Counted from the stretch's first letter, positions 27,223-39,320 are shown. The stretch: 64,000 nucleotides of DNA from Boudabousia tangfeifanii (GCF_001856685.1 NZ_CP017812.1:806001-870000); one strand, 5' to 3'. Notes: a model not told the origin generated them from the letters alone. Made by a program: numbers and translations.

Positions 27223-29367
27223 TTGTCGGCTTTTCCTTGGTTGGTTCTCACCTTGGCTTGTCTGGGGACATTCCTTTATCTGTTTATTATCGGATTTGCT
27301 CCAATCTTTTTACTTGGTGGGAAAAAACATGTTTTCTTTAGTGTCTTTCTCTCACCTGCGGTTGCAGTTTCAGTCCTAGCCGCTTGGGCAATAGCATCAC
27401 ATTATTTAAAGATTCCTTGGAATCGTGAAAATTTGCTGGCTTTAGGGGCTGTATTCGCCGTTGCGATAATTGCAAGGCTTATTTTTGAAGTAGTAAACGA
27501 AAAAAGGCACAAACAGAATCGTCATAAGGTTAGTCAGCATACCTTTGCAGACTCGTCTACAGATTCAAAAAAAGTGCGAGGCAGTAGTGATATTGCTATA
27601 GAGGGAAAAGCTAAATCTAAATCAGTTTGGAACACCGGCCCACTTGAGAACAACAACGGTGAGATTAACGCCAAAGTTACTGCTTTACTCCTAGCAATTG
27701 TCGGTATCGGATTTGGACTGCTTTACTTTTCTCAGTTTGAACGGCCAGACTTATTTAGCCAAACTTACGATGCAGTTTTTCACTTAAACCAGACTCAGTG
27801 GTTTATCTCGCGTCAAGACGGATCGTCATTCCACACCAATATTCTTGGCACTAATCAAATGAAGGGATTTTATCCGTCCGCTTGGCACGATGTTACTTCT
27901 GCAATCGCCATGCTTTTTGGATTGAAAGTCCCATTGGCCACTAACGTGGTTTCATGGTGGGTAATGGGGATCGTTTGGCCATTTTCAAATGCCGCATTTG
28001 CATATGTGATTGGCTCAGATAAGCGCACCAAATTAGTCAGTTTTGTTTTAGTTGCTTCCTATGCGTTCGTAGCCTTCCCATATCTAATTGCATATTGGGG
28101 AGTACTATACCCAACGGTATTGAGCTATTCTCTTGCTCCAGCTTTGCTAGCTCTAATCTACACGTTTGCTCAGACGAGAAGGATAAGAACTGCACTACTG
28201 GCTTTGGGTGGTATTCTCTTACTTTTTGTTGGAGTAGCTTTAGCTCAAACAGCGACCGTGTTCTTAGTGGCGGTCTTAAGTTTGCCTGCTTTCTATATGT
28301 TTATTAGGCATATTCTTTGTGATATTAAGTTTCCGCGATGGTTGGCTGCAATCTTCGCCTTTGGGCTAACAGTTGCTTTAGTCTTAGGCCTCGATAATCT
28401 TTCGATGAGGATACCTACTATCAAACACTTGCGTACCGCTTTTGTTGGATGGGATCCACCATATGAAAGCTTCGGAGATAGCTTGTGGTACACCTTAATG
28501 GGAGTCGTACCGATGCTAATGTGGACGCAAGCATTGATTTATTCCATCAGCGTGCAAATTCTCTGTCTACTTGGCTGTGTCTGGTTGGTAAAACATCGGC
28601 GAGGAACTATTGTCGTTGCTTATTTCACGGTAATTATGATGGCTGCTACGCTTTTCTCAATTACTGGTCCTTGGCGTGAGTACCTGTTCGGTTTCTGGTA
28701 CACAGATAACAATCGGCTGGTCAGTGCGATTCCGATAGCTGCGGTGCAAACTCTCAGCGCTGGTATGCTTTTGGTCTACGAGTGGTTCTCCAAACAGATA
28801 AAAATTGTGGGGAAATCTAAGTTACTCTTTAAATATCCAGAACTAACTGTTTCCATTGTGGCTCTAGGGCTTTATATGGGTTCGGCTCCGGTAACAGCGG
28901 TAATGCATCAGTTAAGTATGATTTACGATCTTGATGAAGACCCGATTGTGTCGGAAGAGCTAGTGTCAAAGGATGAATTTGAGCTACTTAATCGCTTGGA
29001 AAGAGAAGTACCGAAGCAAGATACTATTTTAGGTAATCCTTGGTATGGAACGGCTTTAGCGCAGCCCTATAGCGGTCGTAAGGTGCTCTTTCCTCACTTG
29101 GCTGATTCTAATAATCCAGATGCGATTTATCTTGCACGAAATCTAAACCGGGCAAAAGTTGATCCAAAAGTTTGTCCATTAGTGCGGAAATATCAAGCAT
29201 ATTATGTCCTTGATTTCTCTGGGAACGTATTATGGGGCGGTAGGGATAAAGAGCATCGACAGATGAACTATCCAGGCCTAAACAATTTAGTGCCTCTTGA
29301 TCTAGCCACTGTGGTGGATCAAGAGGGAGAAGCACGTCTGCTAAAGCTAACAGTTTGCCAGCCGTAA
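27223..29367 (+). CDS. Large polytopic membrane protein, DUF6541-like; second copy
   Basis: The 714-residue protein is a diverged relative of the one at 23723. It has three N-terminal membrane segments, a charged cytoplasmic linker (about 92-150), about 9-10 more segments and a soluble C-terminal part after about 560. D183, FHLN (186-189) and the AWHD block (220-223) match the first copy, as does an LG-x(4)-G-[ST]-A block in the C-terminal part. Start is TTG with GAGGAG a few bases upstream. A role as GT-C transferase or polymerase is inferred from topology and motifs only. Confidence 0.6.
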   Translation: MSAFPWLVLTLACLGTFLYLFIIGFAPIFLLGGKKHVFFSVFLSPAVAVSVLAAWAIASHYLKIPWNRENLLALGAVFAVAIIARLIFEVVNEKRHKQNRHKVSQHTFADSSTDSKKVRGSSDIAIEGKAKSKSVWNTGPLENNNGEINAKVTALLLAIVGIGFGLLYFSQFERPDLFSQTYDAVFHLNQTQWFISRQDGSSFHTNILGTNQMKGFYPSAWHDVTSAIAMLFGLKVPLATNVVSWWVMGIVWPFSNAAFAYVIGSDKRTKLVSFVLVASYAFVAFPYLIAYWGVLYPTVLSYSLAPALLALIYTFAQTRRIRTALLALGGILLLFVGVALAQTATVFLVAVLSLPAFYMFIRHILCDIKFPRWLAAIFAFGLTVALVLGLDNLSMRIPTIKHLRTAFVGWDPPYESFGDSLWYTLMGVVPMLMWTQALIYSISVQILCLLGCVWLVKHRRGTIVVAYFTVIMMAATLFSITGPWREYLFGFWYTDNNRLVSAIPIAAVQTLSAGMLLVYEWFSKQIKIVGKSKLLFKYPELTVSIVALGLYMGSAPVTAVMHQLSMIYDLDEDPIVSEELVSKDEFELLNRLEREVPKQDTILGNPWYGTALAQPYSGRKVLFPHLADSNNPDAIYLARNLNRAKVDPKVCPLVRKYQAYYVLDFSGNVLWGGRDKEHRQMNYPGLNNLVPLDLATVVDQEGEARLLKLTVCQP
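29293..29326. repeat. Inverted repeat inside the end of the polytopic gene
   Basis: CCTCTTGATC (29293-29302) pairs with GATCAAGAGG (29317-29326), and CCAC/GTGG inside can extend the stem. It lies within coding sequence 42 bases before the stop. No T run follows, so I do not call it a terminator. Confidence 0.4.
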
Positions 29368-29394
29368 CTCACTTAGCGAATATCTAGAGGACGA

Positions 29395-29409
29395 TCGCTA
29401 GGCTAGCGA
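29395..29409. promoter_or_regulatory. Palindromic operator-like site
   Basis: TCGCTAG and CTAGCGA flank one central base. The site lies about 63 bases upstream of the -35 of the galactan operon promoter, in the only gap between 27.2 and 31.5 kb. No regulator can be assigned. Confidence 0.4.
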
Positions 29410-29471
29410 CGAATCAGGTTTGCGCTTTATTACGGAAAGACTTGTTTTATTAACAATTTTCCGTGTGTCGC

Positions 29472-29500
29472 TTTAACCGGCGTATTGCATCCTTTAGACT
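29472..29500 (+). promoter_or_regulatory. Promoter of the galactofuranan operon
   Basis: TTTAAC (29472-29477) and TAGACT (29495-29500) are 17 bases apart, and the -10 box ends six bases before the ATG at 29507. GGGAGA between them could still serve as a weak ribosome site. Confidence 0.5.
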
Positions 29501-29506
29501 GGGAGA

Positions 29507-30928
29507 ATGAGAAACAACCGTCCAAAAGTTGTAGTGGCCTTAGTGGCCTACAACCGTGCACCACTTTTGAAAGAGTGTCTTGATGCTCTTTCTGTTCAAA
29601 GTGTGCAGCCTACAGCTGTTGTGGCGGTCGATAATGCTTCAAGCGATCAAACGCCTGAGATTCTTGCTGCGCATCCAGTGGTTTCGCATACTCTGCGCCT
29701 AGAACGTAATACGGGAGGTGCTGGAGGATATGCAGCGGCTATCGCTTTAGCGCTTGAAAAGGCCGAAGCCGACTGGGTTTGGATCATGGACGACGACACA
29801 ATTCCATCGCCTACCGCCCTCGAAAAACTTATTGAAGTTCGCGATAGCTATCCGGAACCAGTAACTTTGTTGGCATCTAAAGCTATCTGGACTGATGGGA
29901 ATACCCATCCTATGAATACGCATCGGCAGCGTCCATTTGCTTCTAAAGAAGAAATTCAAGCTGCGAAACAATACGGAGCAATGCCAGTTAGAGCTGCGTC
30001 ATTCGTATCGATATTAGTTCGAGCTGAAGCCATCAGAGCTAATGGCCTCCCGATTGCTGACTACTTTTTATGGAATGACGATCTAGAGTACACCGCACGT
30101 TTATTGCGCGATGGGGTAGGGCTCTATGTTCCTGCTTCAGTGGTTACTCATAAGACCAAGCAGTTGGCGAGTGCCACTGATGATCCCGGCGAGCGCTTTT
30201 ATTATGAAGCTCGAAATAAACGCTGGTTCCTTAAGTCAGACCATCTACGAGCGCGAGACCGTATCCTTTGGGGCGGAGCTACTGTCGTTCGTTGGGGAAA
30301 GATGTTCCTCAAATCGAAGCAAAGAAAGCAACTCTGGCAGTTAGGATATAAAGGCTGGAAAGACGGTTCGCAAACGCCAAAGACTAATGAAGAGTATTTT
30401 GCCGATCTACCAAAGGTGCGTCAGGTGATTTCGGGGTTAGATGATCAGACCGAAACCATCCAAAATAATCAAGGAACCCCCAAGATTTTGATGGCTGGTT
30501 CCTCTGGAGGTCACCTAGCACAGCTACGAAATCTTTCATATTGGTATCAAGATTTAGACGTGACTTGGTTGACCTTTGATACCGAGGACGCAAAAACAGC
30601 TTTGGAAGGTGAACGGGTTATTTGGGCCACACACTCACCTGAACGCAAATGGCAGCAGTTGATCAAATCAGCAAAACTGGCAAGAAGGACTCTTGATAAA
30701 TCACGGCCAGACCTAATTATCTCGGCTGGAGCTTCCTTAGGAATTATGGCTTTACTGTATGGCAAAATGTTGGGCGTGCCAACTCTATATATTGAAGTTT
30801 TTGACCGGATAAAGTTGCGTTCACTTTCAGGTCGGATCGCTTATCGTTTGGCCGACGAATTTTGTGTGCAATGGGAAGAACAAAAGAAACTCTATCCCAA
30901 AGCTAAACTAGTGGGACCACTATTATGA
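29507..30928 (+). CDS. Fusion of GlfT1-like glycosyltransferase and Alg14-like protein
   Basis: This 473-residue protein joins two domains. Residues 1-315 are a family 2 transferase close to mycobacterial GlfT1, with RNTGGAGGYAAA near 67-78, the metal-binding DDD at 95-97 and the NDDLEYTARL block near 190. After a short linker, residues 326-473 match the membrane-associated Alg14/PssD/EpsE family, with GSSGGHLAQL at 331-340 and SAGASLGI. Alg14-like proteins anchor an Alg13-like catalytic partner, and that partner is the next gene, overlapping by four bases. The fusion suggests the first Galf addition and the previous sugar step are done by one complex. Confidence 0.85.
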   Translation: MRNNRPKVVVALVAYNRAPLLKECLDALSVQSVQPTAVVAVDNASSDQTPEILAAHPVVSHTLRLERNTGGAGGYAAAIALALEKAEADWVWIMDDDTIPSPTALEKLIEVRDSYPEPVTLLASKAIWTDGNTHPMNTHRQRPFASKEEIQAAKQYGAMPVRAASFVSILVRAEAIRANGLPIADYFLWNDDLEYTARLLRDGVGLYVPASVVTHKTKQLASATDDPGERFYYEARNKRWFLKSDHLRARDRILWGGATVVRWGKMFLKSKQRKQLWQLGYKGWKDGSQTPKTNEEYFADLPKVRQVISGLDDQTETIQNNQGTPKILMAGSSGGHLAQLRNLSYWYQDLDVTWLTFDTEDAKTALEGERVIWATHSPERKWQQLIKSAKLARRTLDKSRPDLIISAGASLGIMALLYGKMLGVPTLYIEVFDRIKLRSLSGRIAYRLADEFCVQWEEQKKLYPKAKLVGPLL

Positions 30929-31515
30929 CTGAAAATGTTTTACAGCTGATAGCCCGAAAAAGCGAGTACGATCAGTTGGTCGTGTTCATGGTTGGTACCC
31001 ACCATTTGGCTTTTGATCGGTTTATTGGTTATGCCGAGGCATATAGCACGGAACACCCTAATTCCCTTGTTCTAATCCAGTATGGTTCTTCTCGGGCTCC
31101 GCGTGCAGGACACGGCTTTGCTTTTTTCACCAAAGAAGAAAGCAAAATTTTGTCCCAAAAGGCGGATTTGTTAGTGGCGCATGGCGGTCCTTCGATCATG
31201 ATGGAATGGGCCAGAGAAGGCCACTATCCAGTATGTGTTCCGAGGAACCCCAAATTAGGGGAGCACATCGATGAACATCAAATGGTGTTCTGTGAAATGA
31301 TGCAGAATCGTGGATTGACCATTACTGCTCACAATGAAGAAGAACTGAAGATTGCAATCCAACATGTCTTAGCCGATCAGATGCCCAGATCTGAACGTGC
31401 TCGACGTTGTAACCAGCTTCTACCACCTGTGACAATTTCCGCTAGTCGCGTGGGAGAGCTAGCAAACGCCCTGATTCAAGCGGGGCGTGATAGATTAAGA
31501 CAAACGAAGTCCTGA
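30925..31515 (+). CDS. Alg13/PssE-like glycosyltransferase catalytic subunit
   Basis: The 196-residue protein is the UDP-sugar-binding half of a split GT-B enzyme. It has VFMVGTHHLAFDRFI near the start and the donor loop LLVAHGGPSIMMEWA with PVCVPR near 85-110, as in PssE, EpsF and Alg13. It should pair with the Alg14-like domain fused to the upstream transferase; the ATGA overlap supports coupled production. The ending EHQMVFCEMMQNRG is also family-like. The sugar added is unknown, often glucose, galactose or glucuronate in related systems. Confidence 0.83.
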   Translation: MTENVLQLIARKSEYDQLVVFMVGTHHLAFDRFIGYAEAYSTEHPNSLVLIQYGSSRAPRAGHGFAFFTKEESKILSQKADLLVAHGGPSIMMEWAREGHYPVCVPRNPKLGEHIDEHQMVFCEMMQNRGLTITAHNEEELKIAIQHVLADQMPRSERARRCNQLLPPVTISASRVGELANALIQAGRDRLRQTKS

Positions 31516-31539
31516 ACTAGTAAATAGCTCAGTCACTAA

Positions 31540-34693
<3,154 letters not shown>

Positions 34694-34708
34694 GTTTTGG
34701 AGGAAAAT

Positions 34709-35605
34709 TTGAGTAGCCAAACGCCGCTCTCTGCTCCTGACAAACTCACCGTCCCAGGACGCGGAAAAGGTCTAATTGACGTTTTCCGACAGCGATATTT
34801 GCTTAAGCTCATCGTTAAAAAAGAGCTTCGAGTTCGATATCACGGATCAGTCCTGGGAATGATGTGGAGTTACGTCAAACCAGCAACACAGTTCGTAGTC
34901 TACTTTTTGGCTATGGGTGTCTTCCTCGCCCTCGGACGAAACCACCCTGGCTATGCAGTCTACTTATTTTCTGGCATGGTGGTAATTAACTATTTCTCAG
35001 AAATTCTATCTAATGCGACGCGTACCCTAGTTTGGAATGCGCCGTTAATTAAGAAGATCTATTTGCCTCGAGAGATGTTCCCGGTGGCTAGCATTTGGGT
35101 GGCGATGGTTCATCTGTTCCCGCAACTTTTGGTGTTGCTAGTTGGTACCTTAGCTTACGGATACATCTATCAATCACCGATTCCTGATTTTATGATGTTT
35201 GCTAGATCAGTCGGTGCAATTTTCTTAGGCACGCTAATGGTTACTATTTTGTCTCTGGGGTTAGGGCTAATCTTTGGCACTTTTAATGTGTTCTTCAGGG
35301 ATTCCGAAAATCTCGTAGATTTATTGCTGTTAGTAGCAGTATGGATGTCTCCAGTGCTTTATCCCTTGAAGATGGTGGCTGAAAACGCTCCGGCTTGGGT
35401 ATATGACCTGTATATCCTAAATCCTGTAACCATTGCAGTGGAACTGTTCCATTACGGTTTTTGGTTGCCAATTACTACGGCTCCTGAACATATGGAAAAT
35501 TTGCTGGCAATGACTGGACTCGGATTTTTAGTGTCGTTTGTTTTCCTCTTAATCGGACAATGGGTTTTCCGTCGTCATGAGGGCAACTTTGCACAGGAGC
35601 TATGA
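34709..35605 (+). CDS. wzm: Wzm-type polysaccharide ABC exporter, permease subunit
   Basis: The 298-residue protein has six membrane segments and belongs to the ABC-2 polysaccharide exporters (Wzm, TagG, mycobacterial galactan exporter). The N-terminal ELRVRYHGSVLGMMWSYVKP is a family signature, followed by NAPLIKKIYLPREMFPV. With Wzt it moves the finished lipid-linked glycan across the membrane. I place the start at TTG 34709 because GGAGG lies five bases upstream; an in-frame TTG at 34697 lies before this site. It is 15 bases behind glfT2, which points to a galactofuranan cargo. Confidence 0.9.
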   Translation: MSSQTPLSAPDKLTVPGRGKGLIDVFRQRYLLKLIVKKELRVRYHGSVLGMMWSYVKPATQFVVYFLAMGVFLALGRNHPGYAVYLFSGMVVINYFSEILSNATRTLVWNAPLIKKIYLPREMFPVASIWVAMVHLFPQLLVLLVGTLAYGYIYQSPIPDFMMFARSVGAIFLGTLMVTILSLGLGLIFGTFNVFFRDSENLVDLLLLVAVWMSPVLYPLKMVAENAPAWVYDLYILNPVTIAVELFHYGFWLPITTAPEHMENLLAMTGLGFLVSFVFLLIGQWVFRRHEGNFAQEL

Positions 35606-36333
35606 TGGAACCGAGAATTAGTGTTGAAAATGTTAGCAAGCATTTCGTGCTCCGTCACCGTCGAGCTCTTAAAGACCTAGCGATTGCTGCATTATCGCGT
35701 AAAGAGGTCGGGATTGATCGCTTTTGCGCAGTAGATCAGGTTGATTTTACGGTCAACGAAGGTGAAACTGTAGCATTGCTTGGCTATAACGGCTCAGGTA
35801 AATCTACGCTGCTAAAAATGATTTCAGGGGTGCTTCGTCCTGATGACGGCAGGGTGCGAACCCGAGGTCGAGTAGCTGGTCTGATCGAGGTCGGGGCTGG
35901 TTTTCACCCGGACTTAACTGGGCGTGAAAATGTCTACCTTAATGGTGCCATCTTGGGTATGAGTGAAGCTCAGATCGACCAAGCTTATGACGATATCGTA
36001 GCCTTTAGCGAGATCGAGCGTTTCATGGATACTGAGGTTAAGTTTTATTCCTCTGGTATGTTTTTGCGCTTAGCTTTCTCTGTTGCAGTGCATTCAGATC
36101 CTGAAGTGTTCTTGATCGATGAGATCCTGGCGGTTGGCGATGAACCCTTCCAAAAGAAATGCATCTCTAGGATTAAGGAACTGCGAGAAAGTGGTAGAAC
36201 TTTAGTAATCGTCTCGCATGATTTGGATATGGTCTCGAAGCTTTGTGAGCGTGGCATTCTCCTTGATCACGGAAAGATGATTATGGATGGGCCGACCTCG
36301 GAAGTGGTTGAACGGATGAGGGCTGGAAACTAG
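35602..36333 (+). CDS. wzt: Wzt-type polysaccharide ABC exporter, ATPase subunit
   Basis: This 243-residue ABC ATPase has Walker A GYNGSGKST, the signature YSSGMFLRLAFS and Walker B EVFLIDEILAVGD. It ends soon after the nucleotide-binding domain, so it lacks the C-terminal carbohydrate-binding domain of O-antigen Wzt proteins; the galactan exporter of mycobacteria is similar. It overlaps wzm by four bases. The lack of a cargo-recognition domain suggests the exporter does not wait for a chain-terminal cap. Confidence 0.92.
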   Translation: MMEPRISVENVSKHFVLRHRRALKDLAIAALSRKEVGIDRFCAVDQVDFTVNEGETVALLGYNGSGKSTLLKMISGVLRPDDGRVRTRGRVAGLIEVGAGFHPDLTGRENVYLNGAILGMSEAQIDQAYDDIVAFSEIERFMDTEVKFYSSGMFLRLAFSVAVHSDPEVFLIDEILAVGDEPFQKKCISRIKELRESGRTLVIVSHDLDMVSKLCERGILLDHGKMIMDGPTSEVVERMRAGN

Positions 36334-36353
36334 CTTCAAATAGTTTTAAATGC

Positions 36354-36387
36354 GGGGACCCGAGCGCTTACTTTTGCTCTGGTCCCC
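36354..36387. terminator. Terminator behind wzt
   Basis: GGGGACC pairs with GGTCCCC and the inner GAGC with GCTC. On the plus strand it is followed by ACATTTTACTTTTT, so it also resembles a classical intrinsic terminator. Confidence 0.75.
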
Positions 36388-36392
36388 ACATT

Positions 36393-37472
36393 TTACTTTT
36401 TGGGTTTAAGCTGCTTCAAGGCATTTCGCCCGAGGGCGATAACACTACTGTGATCAACCTTGTGCAGGAGCCAATTAAGCATTTCCTTGATTTCGCTAAC
36501 TGTCTGTGTTTGCTGAGCAACCTGTTGTTCGAGTGCTCCGATTCTTTCATTTTGTGCAACTACAAGATCGGTCAGAGCACGAACTTGCTCGGCTAGGGGA
36601 CGGATTTGATCGTTTAGGGACCTCAACTGGTCATTAGCATCGTTTAGCTTATGATCTAACTGGTAATTCTGTTCCCTAAGGAAGTGGAATTCAACGCCGT
36701 TGGCTAGTAGCCTTCCGATTTGCTCGTTGCTTAAATCATTTCCTAAGTATTCTCTTCGTATTTTTGAGTCATACTTGGTATGTTCGGATTGTGCTGCGAA
36801 TACTGAGTTGCCCGTAGTTCCTTGAAGAGAGGGGCGTTGATGCCAGTAGGCGAGAGGTGCTCCATCTAGGAAGCCTATTTGGGAGTACCTCGCGAGTCTT
36901 AAGTGGTATTCCCAGTCTCCGACTACCGGCAAATCTGCGCGGAAGCCGCCGAGTTCATCTAGGGTTGATTTGCGGTAGAGGCAAGAGATGGGAACTGCCT
37001 GATTCTGTCTCGATAGGGAAATCAAATTAATGTCTCTAATTTCTGGCCAAGCAATTTGCCTGCCTTCGAAAACGATTTCTCCATCTTTGATAGTTTCGTA
37101 GATGATTTCAGTTCTTACTGCTACCGCACCCCAGTCTTGGTGCTTGCTCAAGGCTTCTGTGGTTTTTTCCAGGAAAGTTGGCTCCCAAGTGTCATCGTCA
37201 TCATGAATAGAAATGAACTCGCCCCGTGCTTTTTCCAAGCCCAGATTAGAAGCCGCTTCCATTCCTCGGTTTTGCGGTAGATGTATAACTTCGAAACGAG
37301 AATCTGTTCCCCAAGACGATAGCACCTCGTCTACTGCCTTCGGATCACCACCATCATTGACAATAAACACCTCGTAATTGTTAAATGTCTGGGCAGTGAT
37401 ATCAGCGATTGCCCGGGTTAAGAACTTTGCTCGATCTTTAGTTCTCACAATGATGGAAACTCTTGGGCTCAT
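36393..37472 (-). CDS. Family 2 glycosyltransferase with C-terminal coiled coil
   Basis: The 359-residue protein has a GT-A domain in the first 235 residues: SIIVRTKDRAKFLTRAI, VNDGGDPK near 40 and a HDDDDTWEP metal site near 92-100. Residues about 250-340 are rich in Leu, Gln, Asn and Glu in heptad order and should form a long coiled coil, for oligomerisation or as a ruler. ATG 37472 is chosen since AAAGG stands before it; TTG 37478 is in frame. It is downstream of the pyruvyltransferase by 30 bases in a leftward pair. Confidence 0.82.
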   Translation of the reverse strand: MSPRVSIIVRTKDRAKFLTRAIADITAQTFNNYEVFIVNDGGDPKAVDEVLSSWGTDSRFEVIHLPQNRGMEAASNLGLEKARGEFISIHDDDDTWEPTFLEKTTEALSKHQDWGAVAVRTEIIYETIKDGEIVFEGRQIAWPEIRDINLISLSRQNQAVPISCLYRKSTLDELGGFRADLPVVGDWEYHLRLARYSQIGFLDGAPLAYWHQRPSLQGTTGNSVFAAQSEHTKYDSKIRREYLGNDLSNEQIGRLLANGVEFHFLREQNYQLDHKLNDANDQLRSLNDQIRPLAEQVRALTDLVVAQNERIGALEQQVAQQTQTVSEIKEMLNWLLHKVDHSSVIALGRNALKQLKPKK

Positions 37473-37502
37473 GATCAACCTTTCGTGATGCTATGTAGGA
37501 GA

Positions 37503-39032
37503 TTAGTTAGTTAGGGGACGACGATTAATCCACGGACCTTGGTGATAGTCGTAGGCAAATCGGGCATCTGCGAAAGTATCGTGTCGTCCAATCAAGCCGA
37601 ATAAGTCGGCTTTAACAGTTTCTTGTTCGCTAAGCGCCGCTAGCGCTTCTTCGCGTTCTTGATCTAAACGTGCGGTTAGATCTGGAAATGATAGGTCTGT
37701 AGGTAATGGGGGCTGAGAGTGAGACGAGGAAAGCTGTTCGATTGTCTGTAGGTAATTTCCAGGTGGGGTCTGTTTTTGCAGCAGTATGCCAAGCATGTCA
37801 TACCATGCAGCTTGAATCGCTTGTAGCTCGTTTCCGCGTTCCTCTAACGACTTGCTAATTTCAGCTCGATTCTCCCAAATCTTCTTGATGGTAGATAGTA
37901 GGCGAGATGAGCTGTTCGAAGAGGCGGGCGTCTTACTTTCCTCTGAGGAAATTAGGGACAAGTCGTGAACCGCGTCTGGCCGTTGCCAATGTGCACAAAG
38001 TCCGGTCATACGCACTGCGGTGTAGGCATTTTGTGCTAGACCAATTACTGGGACTGCTCTAGCTAGTCCAAATACCATTGGATGGAAGCGGGCCGAAATA
38101 ACTAAAGCAGCCCGATTAACTCTGTTGGCGCTGACCAATGCCTGTTCGACGGGGAGAGCTACAACTGGAGAAGTCATCATTTTTGCCACTTTGTTCGTGA
38201 ACTCTTCATCCCATGTATTGGATCGAGGGGGTGCCATATGCGGCACTAATAAAGTCGGTAGGTGTGTTATTTCGTGGATCTTGTCTAAAAATTTTGCCCA
38301 CTCCTTGACGGGATCGGCACCTAAGGTATCATCAGTTTCAGGATTTAACGAAACTAAAACATATTGTTCGGTTTTTTCTCCGTGGGCACTTTGATTATTG
38401 GGCACCTTATGAGGGAAAAAGCTGGCGTCATCAATAACTAGCTGATGGTTAGCATCAGGGAAAGTAGCCTTTGCTAGCGTTAACGAGCTTTCGTCGCGCC
38501 ACCCTAAAATGGCTGCGTGATTAAAGATATCGGTAGCTAAATCCTGGTCAGTCTCAGTTAAAGCAGGACCTAGTGTTTGACCTGAAATAGCATAAGGCTT
38601 GCCAAGTTTTTGGGCGATGTACATCGCTAACAAACGTTCTAAAAATAACCAGCCGTACTGAGAGTTTAAGGAGCCGCCACCAGCAATAAGTAGTGCGTCT
38701 ACTTGTTCTAGTTCGCGAACTAATGCCACTAGTTCACTGTCTACATAAGCAACTTCAGAAGGAAGCAGAGTTGGACTTGAAATGGCTTGGTCGACAACCA
38801 TTTTGGCATGTAGATAGGCAAGGTGGCGTTGGCCGGGATTGATCGGAAATGGAGTGGCCCAAATGGCATCAGTCTGATCAGAAGTGGCTCGTAGGGTGGC
38901 GATAATATCCCTAGTTATCAGGGTAACTTTGTGCCCTCTATCTTGTAGTAGTCGGCACGCCTGTAAGCCAATCGCCTCATCTCCGACGTGGTAGGTGTGT
39001 TGTCCGATATCTGCAAGAACTGCGATGCGCAT
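37503..39032 (-). CDS. Polysaccharide pyruvyltransferase family protein
   Basis: This 509-residue protein matches the CsaB/WcaK-type pyruvyltransferase family, which adds ketal-linked pyruvate to glycans from phosphoenolpyruvate. It starts with a GDEAIG block, has GGGSLNSQYGWLF near 118-130 and the donor-site part ISARFHPMVFGLARAVPVIGL near 330. A Glu-rich helical tail after about 380 is longer than in the basic family. Pyruvyl groups give a wall glycan negative charge and can anchor SLH-type proteins. Acceptor sugar and timing are unknown. Confidence 0.8.
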   Translation of the reverse strand: MRIAVLADIGQHTYHVGDEAIGLQACRLLQDRGHKVTLITRDIIATLRATSDQTDAIWATPFPINPGQRHLAYLHAKMVVDQAISSPTLLPSEVAYVDSELVALVRELEQVDALLIAGGGSLNSQYGWLFLERLLAMYIAQKLGKPYAISGQTLGPALTETDQDLATDIFNHAAILGWRDESSLTLAKATFPDANHQLVIDDASFFPHKVPNNQSAHGEKTEQYVLVSLNPETDDTLGADPVKEWAKFLDKIHEITHLPTLLVPHMAPPRSNTWDEEFTNKVAKMMTSPVVALPVEQALVSANRVNRAALVISARFHPMVFGLARAVPVIGLAQNAYTAVRMTGLCAHWQRPDAVHDLSLISSEESKTPASSNSSSRLLSTIKKIWENRAEISKSLEERGNELQAIQAAWYDMLGILLQKQTPPGNYLQTIEQLSSSHSQPPLPTDLSFPDLTARLDQEREEALAALSEQETVKADLFGLIGRHDTFADARFAYDYHQGPWINRRPLTN

Positions 39033-39275
39033 AAACCCTCCTTTAGGTTATCCATATTCTACGGTTTACTTTGCGACGCTGCACTCTCGCCAAAAGTAAA
39101 CGTGTGTGCTATATAACAATTTTCGGGTTTTTAGCGTTTCGCCGCGTGTCTGTTTGAAAATTAGGAAAAACGATTAGTGATATTTTTGGGTTTGGGGTGC
39201 CAAATCTTTGAAAATGGGCTAAGGTAACGAAATGTAATCGCAAATAACACTGATGTAGTTTTCATAGAATATAGC

Positions 39276-39281
39276 TATGAT
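39276..39281 (+). promoter_or_regulatory. Possible whiB -10 box
   Basis: TATGAT lies 39 bases before the whiB start in a 288-base intergenic region that otherwise holds only AT-rich sequence and no clear hairpin. No TTG-type -35 is found at normal distance, as expected if an alternative or activator-dependent sigma factor is used. Confidence 0.35.
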
Positions 39282-39320
39282 TGGTGTCAGCTTGATGAGA
39301 CTTAACGAAAGGCGCGGGCA

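Noticed and set aside
29293..29326. Hairpin considered as a transcription terminator
   Set aside because: It lies inside the coding sequence before the stop and has no T run; kept only as a repeat.
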